Shown here piece after piece: positions 57,100 through 64,000 of a stretch of 64,000 nucleotides of DNA. The stretch is taken from positions 22,507,945 through 22,571,944 of the forward strand of contig OX419336.1 of the NCBI GenBank assembly GCA_948470475.1. The letters run 5' to 3'. This DNA is from Galaxea fascicularis (taxonomy: Eukaryota > Cnidaria > Anthozoa > Scleractinia > Euphylliidae). The notes beneath the pieces were generated by a model that saw nothing but the letters and a program-made list of their open reading frames with translations, did no database searches and was not told where the DNA came from. The translations under genes were made by a program, and so were the position numbers. Positions within the stretch are counted from its first letter, which is position 1; every line of letters starts with the position of its first letter.

Positions 57100-57284
57100 G
57101 GTTGCAGGGTTTGGGAATTCGTGTCCGGCAGCTAGCGCATACATGTCATCTTTTTCTGAGTCTGATGATGCCGAGATTTGCTTTAAACACCGAGCGGTCA
57201 GAATAATTCGTATTACAAATATAAATTGGCGGCTATAAGCGTGGCATAGTATAAATCGAATAATCGTTGATTATATTAGTAACA

Positions 57285-57470
57285 CAGTGGAAACCCGCCT
57301 TGCGGTCATTTCGTTAATAAGGTCCTCTCGTTATTACGGCCACTTTTTCAGTTTTGTCCCAGCAAACTGCCCATACATTTTCTATAAGAAAACCCCGTTA
57401 ATGCGGCCAACCCGTTAAAAAAGTCAGATTTTCACGGCCCGTTGGTGACCGTCTTAACGGGGTTCCACTG
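57285..57470. mobile_element. pogo/Tigger-like MITE
   Basis: Ends CAGTGGAAACCCGCCTTGCG and ACGGGGTTCCACTG are inverted repeats of the CAGTGGAACCCCGTTAA type that is characteristic of Tigger/pogo elements. The right flank is TA; the left flank is AA, so the expected TA duplication is imperfect. The interior keeps GTTAATAAGG/CCCGTTAATGCGG words. 186 bp, non-coding. Confidence 0.75.
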
Positions 57471-58500
57471 TAATTCAAAATTGGGAAAGATAATAGAATA
57501 CATTGGATTCGTGTCCGGCTGCCAGACATGTAGACACATTGTTGAAATTTAGAATAATGGTTTACTCATCCAGACGAACAGCCTATCAACATTCACGGGC
57601 TTTTTTAAAATCTAGTCTACGGACCCGACCTCGTCGTTTCAACTGAAAAAGCGCTAAAATACGTCTTAAAGAAATACTGATCATTAGCTGCCATTGTACA
57701 CCGCACATGCGCGTATTACTAACCCCGGTGACTGGAAAGGAAGGAGCTGTAATAGAGATAATAATTTTTCTTTGTTTCTACGTTGTTTTCTCTATTCCTT
57801 TCTAAGTAAAGTACAATGGATTGTACCTTCAGATTCTCTTATTCATAACTCTTAAAATGCATTTCATTTTCCCGTTATATTTATATCTAGTGCCGTGAGT
57901 ACTTTTCAATTTACAGTCCTTATCAGCAACATACGTTATTCATGCGGGAAAGTTAAATTACTGGTAATTGATGACTGAGCCGTCACCCCATTGAAATTTC
58001 CTAATTTGTTTATTGCTATAAAGCGTGTTTAAACAAAAGCTGTATTGCTAATCAAATTAGCATAATACACTGCTTTTGTAGTTGATAAACGTATCATCGA
58101 TTCTTAATTTAGAATTCACTCGTGAAATCGGCAGTTCTGTTAATGCTTCGTTTGTTGAGGGTTATATTTCAGAGAGGTTTTGAATTCTTACGTCGGATCG
58201 CAGTTTATGATTAAAGTCAGTTTGCCAGAAAGGACTTTAACTCAAGCAGGCTAAACAATGTAAGTCCTTGAAATTTAATGTCTGTTTTATGAATCTTTTT
58301 GTCGTGAAAACAGAAGCATAGCCAATCGGTTGGCTCCTGTGAAAAAACAAGTCAATACGAATTTATTTAAATCAGTTTCTTCCTCAAGAATGCTTTTACA
58401 TTCACCGCTTAGTTATTGTATATTCAAATAGTTTTGACTTGTCAATTTTATCAATCAAGTATTCGAGTACAGAGATAACTTTTTACAATGTTTTCACCTT
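57471..58500. other. Region upstream of the HSPA12-like gene
   Basis: No gene seen. The HSPA12 5'UTR contains a splice acceptor (TTATCAACAG at 58510), so a non-coding first exon and promoter probably lie in or before this stretch; I cannot place them. Confidence 0.4.
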
Positions 58501-58539
58501 TTATCAACAGCAAGGTTTAAAGATCACGCTCTACGAGTC

Positions 58540-60753
58540 ATGGAAAGTAACCCGCAAATCAACACTGCGGGGAGCCTCAACAACAACTTGGCGAATCGCG
58601 ACGAGCTGAAATGTGAAAGCAATACCACCGAAATAGCACCGTCACTAAGCGATTTCGAACTCCAGAAAATCAAAGAAGAGTTGGGAATGCTTGATAGCGG
58701 CAGTGAGTCTGATAACTCATCCTTGCCTTTGCCTTCCATTTACGTGGACGAAAACTCGGAGCTCACACCGTTCGATTTCCCGCTGACAGAGGAAGAGCGC
58801 GCGCTGTTGGAACAGTGTACCATCGGCTCTCCACGGCGATTTTCGGATTCACCCAGCGTGTGTTCGGCATCACTGGAGCAACTCGCGGACAGCTTGATTA
58901 AGGACTTCGAAGACATGGACTCGGATGTTGACGTTTGTTTTGATCACAACGTACCCGAGGAAAATACTTCGGAGGATCATTTCACCGGAATGGACCATGA
59001 TTTGAAGACTGGTTCGTTGCCGAGGTTTGGAAGAAATCAAGTTACCTTTGATCAACCTGAAGAAAGAGCGACCTCAGTGCCTTCAAATACGACTGTAGAG
59101 GACAATGAAAATGTCAAAAAATCCAGCGAGGTAAGCATGAATATTTTCTCAAGAGGGAACTCGGTTTCTCCTCAGATAAATCGAGACGTTGACACAGGTT
59201 CGAGTACAGCTTCGTTATCGTCGAAAAACAGCCAATTATCCGATCAAACATCCCGATCGCTTTCATTAGACTCTGACTCTCTTCCAGCTTCGTTTGACTC
59301 CGGTTTGCCAATCAAGGATGTCCACATTTTTCCACAACACAACTACTTCGTTGTAGTAGCCATAGATTTTGGAACAACATTTAGTGGGTATGCATTTGCC
59401 TTCACTCACGACCCTGGAAGCGTGCATATGATGAGAAGATGGGAAGGAGGAGATCCCGGGGTCACTAATCAGAAGACCCCGACAACTTTGTTGTTAAAAC
59501 CAGATGGAAGTTTTCACTCGTTTGGGTTCGGCGCGAGAGATTTTTATCATGACTTGGAGCCCGAAGATGCTAAGAAGTGGATGTATTTTGAGAGGTTCAA
59601 GATGTCTTTACATTCAGACAAGGTAATTCTTTGATACGATAGATAGCGGTAAATGGTTTGATTTTGCGTTTGGCAAAAATAGGACTAGTTTTTGAGCTGG
59701 TTAACATTCTAGACCAAACAATGACATTTCGTTAGTCCATCGATCCAACTTCCGTTGACAACCAGGATATTGAAAATTCCACTTAGCTTATGCCATTCCA
59801 AGTACATTCTACGAATTCAAAAAGCAATATACGTTTTGACGTCTGCATGTCACCTCTAACAACTAAATTGACTTACACAGAGACAAACCACAGACCTGCA
59901 CTGAATATGTTTCAGTGCATACATGTATTGTATAAAATATTTATGGCAAGTGGCTGGTGCACTTTGATTTGAAAAAAAAATATTTATAGTGGCTCTCTTT
60001 TTAATACAGTGCAGTTGTCGACGGCATTCAATATTCAAAACGACGTTTACACAAAATACGGGCTTCACCGTGCCTATGACTGACAGATGAAACTGGTAGT
60101 GACCCAAGTAGCTTTGATTATTTTGGATACCGTATATCATAAAGCACTTTGAGGAACTTCGAAATTTTTTGATAAATAAGTTGAATTTTTCGTTCTTACA
60201 TTGAATACGTACTAAGGGTAATCAGGCAGATTTTTGGTTCAGCGTAATGGAAACAATACAAGGCAAAAACTGATGTGCTGAATGTTGATGTTTGGAATGA
60301 ATTATTTTTCAAAATCTACTATCTCAGTTCACATGGCTCGCTGTGAAGCCAGGCTTGTCACTCGAAACCTACGGTGAAAACCAAGGCATACCGGCTGTGT
60401 TTTCACTTCCCGTAAAGCGTGCTATTTTAACTTCTTTAATCAAAACAAGTTCTGTTTCGATTATAATTACATTTCGGAAATATAATCGAAACTTCGAACT
60501 GAATTGATGTTCTAAACCATTTCTTTTATAGAATATTCACAGAGATGCTGAAATCAAAGCTGCCAACGGCAAGTCTGTCAGAGCTGTAACTGTCTTTGCA
60601 CATGCGCTGAAGTTCTTCAAAGATCACGTGCTAGAAGAATTGTCTGACCAATCAGCGACCAAGATACTGGAAGGAGATATTCAGTGGGTTCTCACTGTAC
60701 CGGCAATCTGGAAGGCGCCTGCAAAACAGTTCATGAGGACAGCGGCATACGAG
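58540..60753 (+). CDS. HSPA12: HSPA12-like atypical Hsp70 (first two coding exons; continues past the right edge)
   Basis: HSPA12A/B are divergent Hsp70-family ATPases; the family is greatly expanded in many marine invertebrates. Exon 1 is 58540-59622, exon 2 is 60532-60753, both phase 0 with good sites (AAG|GTAATT, TTTTATAG|, GAG|GTGAGT). Residues 1-265 are acidic, Ser-rich and probably disordered. The ATPase domain then starts with [18 protein letters not shown], the phosphate-1 loop with Asp at about 276. Exon 2 carries [20 protein letters not shown] and [18 protein letters not shown], both typical of HSPA12. The rest of the ATPase domain is outside the window. The N-terminal extension is unusually long for this family as I know it. 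The following intron is at least 3.2 kb and full of retroelement remains. Confidence 0.88.
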
Positions 60754-61257
60754 GTGAGTCAGTAACTGCATGGTGCACGATGGTGCACAGACTTACAATA
60801 CGGAATGTTGCGATTAAAAAGTCGATCTTCGTTTTCCTCAAAGGATAATCAGCCTTAGATTGCAGCTTGACTGATTTACATTTTCACATGAAAATACCAC
60901 TGGGATTTGGTTGGTTTAACCACCCCTGAAGTTTGCTTTAGCCAGTACGCTTTAACTCGTGTAACTTGAGCTTCTAGAGAATGTATGCCCACACTACCAT
61001 TAGCTGCTTGAAATATTAAACTCAGTGCAAAACCCCGAATGGTGAGAGAGACTGAAAAGATTTTGTTTATTATTATAAAGCAGATAAAACGTTTGTATGC
61101 TATATACAGTTAAGTAGCATCACAAGGCGCTACCGCAGCGTAACCCGTGGGCTATAAAGTGAATAAAAATTAAACAAATTACAAAGAAGAGACCTAGTAA
61201 AACTTAAAAACTTTCTTTCTCAAGTAAAAAGGCCCTGTTGGCGACTGCGACTTCTCA

Positions 61258-61694
61258 AGTGCTCACGTTGCGACTTTAAACGTACGAGCAATATTTAGAG
61301 TTCCTGAGAGGCACGCCTTTTGCATCTTTCTGAGCACATCTTTAGCCCTGTTGCCCACCAAGTTATGTAGAGTAGAATCCTTGGACCATCCCCCAAAATG
61401 TCTATGATGATATTGCCTTGGGCGATACCATTTCCTGGGTACCTCTGTTTCATCTCCCATCTGAGAGGTGCGTAGTTCATGGTCTTCTCTGACATCTTCT
61501 TGTCACGGTTGCTTACCCAGGGGCAGATCATCTCCAGCGCTGACTTGCTTGTGTTGGTTGTTGATAATCCTGGCGTCTACTCTATTCGCCTTCAGTTCTT
61601 GAAAATCCCCATAGACCGGAACATCCCAGTTCGCCTGAACTTCCGCTGTTTCATAAACAGGCTGCAGTTTGATGGGTGAATACCAAGGAGGCAC
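61258..61694 (-). mobile_element. 3' coding fragment of a retroelement
   Basis: On the minus strand two overlapping frames read [40 protein letters not shown] and [20 protein letters not shown] with a terminal IARTFKVAT. This is the C-terminus of a retroelement-associated protein frequent in coral genomes (by recollection). A frameshift lies near 61420-61500. About 200 bp of probable 3'UTR extends to 61060. Confidence 0.5.
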
Positions 61695-61799
61695 AGTGTC
61701 TATTGTTATTATTAATATTATTATTGTTATTATTTTTAATATTTTCTCCAGTTGTTAGGTCTTTTACTGGGTATTGTTAATTGTGTCTCAGCACCTCCC

Positions 61800-63308
61800 C
61801 GCAGCTTAGAGACACAATACTTTCCTCAACACGTGAGCAGTTCCAAGAATGGCCGACAACTATACACTCTCAAGGAAGGCAGGTACACCTAGCGTGCCAT
61901 ACCAGATCTTTGCGCATTTCGATATGCTTCCAATGACACCAATCACGATAGGTATTACTGTGACTTTCGAGGCTCCATGAATCCTTCTGATTTCAAATGC
62001 TAGTTCCTGGTACTTTTCTACCTTCCCCTCTCAATTTTGATGATGTTCTGGTCTGCTGGCACAGCTGTGTCAGTAAGTGTCCATTCCTGTGTATCTTTAT
62101 GCACTAGAGTAATATCTGGCCGATTATGCTTCAGCACCTTGTCTGTGTAGATAGTCATGCCCAGGTAATCCACACTTCTCCATTTTCTGCGACTGGCAAG
62201 AGTTGATGGTCATACCAGTTGTCAGTACACTCTATCCATACCTCCTGCACATCTCCCAATGTATCCGCAGGGCCATGTTGTCATGGCGCTTCCTATACTC
62301 TCTCTGGGCAAGCTTATTGCATCCACTGACAATGTGCCGTACTGTTTCAGCGGATTATCCACACAATCTACACAGTGGTGTCTCTGAGGTCTTGCCTGTG
62401 CTGCACTTGATGAAGTTTGTTCTTAACGCTTGTTCCTGAGCAGCCAGGATCAAACCTAGTTCTTCTATCCATACTGACCAACTCTTCCATTGTCCAGTTC
62501 ACAATCCCCGTACTGTAGCGTATTAAGCCTACAGCCAAGGTATTGATACCACAAATCAAATTTCCTCCATTCAGTTTTGATCTACACAACTTCTTTACCC
62601 TTTTGATATATTCCGATGTTACCTTGCCTTTCATCTCGGTGTTGAGAGTCTGGTGCAACTGTAAGATGCCAAGGTATTTGTAGCCTTCTTCCTCTATTTC
62701 CCCGATATGCTGGTCATTGGGTGGGTCTATTCCGCCACTGTCAACTTCCCTTCCCCTTCTCATTTCTACAACAGCACACTTGTCTAGCCCAAGCGACATC
62801 TTGATGTCTTACGAGACAATCCTTACTACTTGTCCTTGATAGGTGAGTCTAGTTGGTCTTTGCTAGCTCCGTAAAATTTCAGATCATCCATGAATAGTAG
62901 GTGGTTAATTGGCTTCAAATTCGTTGCCAGTCCTTATCCAGCTGTCATCTTTCGTAGTGCTAGAGTCAAGGGTAACATGATTACTACAAACGGTAGTGGT
63001 GACAGGGAGTCACCTTGAAAAATACTTCTCCTAATGTCAACATACCCGAGAGTCGTTCCTCCTAATGTCAATACTGTCTTCCAGTTCACCATGCTGTTGC
63101 TGATTATAGAAATCATACTATTGGCAGCCCCAACCATCTCCAAGGATTTCAGGATCCATGAATGCGGCACCATACCATATGCCTTCTTGTAATCTATCAG
63201 GGCCATTGACAGGTTTGTCAACCTTCTCCGACAGTTCTTCAGGATTGCCTTAGTTGGTCTTTTGTTCCTCGTGATCCCTTCCTGTCCCCCCCCCCCCCTA
63301 CCTTTCAT
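61800..63308 (-). mobile_element. Non-LTR retrotransposon relic (R2-like reverse transcriptase) in an HSPA12 intron
   Basis: From 63308 leftward on the minus strand: reverse transcriptase motif A MALIDYKKAYGMVPHSWI, motif B FQGDSLSPLPFVV, motif C LLFMDDLKFYG (about 62900), then YLGILQLHQTLNTEMKGKV and RSKLNGGNLICGINTLAVGL. After several stops come CRLCG, AETVRHIVSGCNKLAQREY and VEKYQELAFEIRRIHGASKV with VIPIVIG near 62000. The order fits a type-1/R2-like element. The 5' part (nucleic-acid-binding N-terminus) is missing and the frame is broken repeatedly. It overlaps nothing coding in the host. Confidence 0.75.
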
Positions 63309-63311
63309 CTG

Positions 63312-63978
63312 TTAAGGTGGCTCAAACCGGTTTCAACACTTTCAAGAAACTCACTTATTGGAACGATTTACACTACAACACTGTATCACGTATTAGCAAT
63401 GTTGTGGCACCATATGAAACATCAATTATTGCTGAATAAAAAGCGGTCATTATTGTGACGCAAGACGTAACCATGGCAACGGGAACGCCTTGTAAAAACA
63501 CCCTATATTTTGGCTTTAGTTGCTCATATCTCCAAAACGAAGTCAGTGACCCCCATTTTTTATTGCTCGAAAGTGGTCAACAGACCAAGATGAAACTTTT
63601 TGCAAAGTTTGAAAAACTTCTGTGGAGCAGATTCGGAGCCACCTTAAAAAATAAAAAAAATTAAGGTGGCTCTGAATCTGCTCCACAGAATTTTTTGAAA
63701 CTTTGCAGACAGTTTTGTCTTGGTCTGCGGATCACTTTCCAGCATTAAAAAATGGGGGTCACCGAGTTCGTTTTTGAGATACGAGCAACTAAAGCCGAAA
63801 TATAGGGCGTTTCTACAGGGCTTTCCTGTTACTATGGTTGCGTATTACGTCACAATAATGACTGCATTTTATTCAGCAATTTCATATGGTAGCATAAAAT
63901 TGTTACTACGTGATAGTGTTATAGTGCCAATCTTTCTGATAAGTGAGGCTCTTGAAAGTGTTGAAAGCGGTTTGAGCC
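63312..63978. mobile_element. Two TTAA-ended elements in inverted array forming a ~670-bp palindrome
   Basis: Unit 1 (63312-63645) runs from TTAAGGTGGCTCAAACCGG to GAGCCACCTTAA. Unit 2 begins 15 bp later at 63661 with TTAAGGTGGCTCTGAATCTG and reads as the reverse complement of unit 1 out to GGTTTGAGCC at 63978, where its TTAA end is lost or decayed. ATTTTTTATTGCTCGAAAGTG in unit 1 faces CACTTTCCAGCATTAAAAAAT in unit 2. A TTAAGGTGGCTCACACTGG end of the same family occurs at 3627. Confidence 0.8.
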
Positions 63979-64000
63979 CTTTCCAGGTGGTGGAATGACC

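Noticed and set aside
1..64000. CRISPR array, rRNA or bacterial-type operon
   Set aside because: No regularly spaced identical short repeats, no rRNA-like sequence and no densely packed intronless gene runs were seen.

Overview
This is animal nuclear DNA, most likely from a cnidarian and probably a stony coral. Genes are split by GT-AG introns. Introns and intergenic DNA are full of short inverted-repeat elements, tRNA-derived SINEs and decayed non-LTR retrotransposons of kinds common in anthozoans. The species assignment is an inference; no sequence search was run.

Layout. (1) At the left edge, on the minus strand, is the first exon of an acidic, serine-rich protein I do not recognise (1470-2353). 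(2) A 397-bp divergent promoter separates it from a 40-kb plus-strand gene (2751-42480). I assembled this gene from 33 exons whose phases agree from ATG to stop. It encodes a 1453-residue homologue of the centrin-binding protein SFI1, mostly about one tryptophan-containing repeat per exon. (3) A complete cryptochrome-DASH gene (12258-13853), uninterrupted in its coding part, lies inside the 9.7-kb seventh SFI1 intron on the same strand. Upstream of it are an E-box and two palindromic D-box-like sites. (4) An intronless RING-NHL protein sits at 45674-46690. (5) On the minus strand, six exons (48987-55419) encode a 709-residue homologue of mitochondria-eating protein (Mieap/SPATA18). (6) The first two coding exons of an HSPA12-type Hsp70 (58540-60753) run off the right edge.

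Mobile DNA. Recognisable items include a Harbinger element with a broken transposase (30538-31543), at least four non-LTR retrotransposon fragments, four tRNA-derived SINE copies, two tails resembling the hammerhead-bearing ends of Penelope-like elements, a pogo-like MITE, and many TTAA-bounded foldback elements. Two copies of one TTAA-bounded family act as mutual empty sites: one carries a SINE, the other carries two further insertions. The second copy ends one base past the Mieap stop codon, so it supplies that gene's 3' flank. The right edge holds a palindrome of about 670 bp made of two inverted element copies.

How the genes relate. The genes do not form one pathway: centrosome structure (SFI1), blue-light/DNA repair (CRY-DASH), ubiquitin ligation (RING-NHL), mitochondrial quality control (Mieap) and an atypical chaperone (HSPA12). 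The most interesting unit is the nested CRY-DASH gene with its clustered light/clock-type elements. I found no prokaryote-like system, CRISPR array or functional tRNA/rRNA gene.
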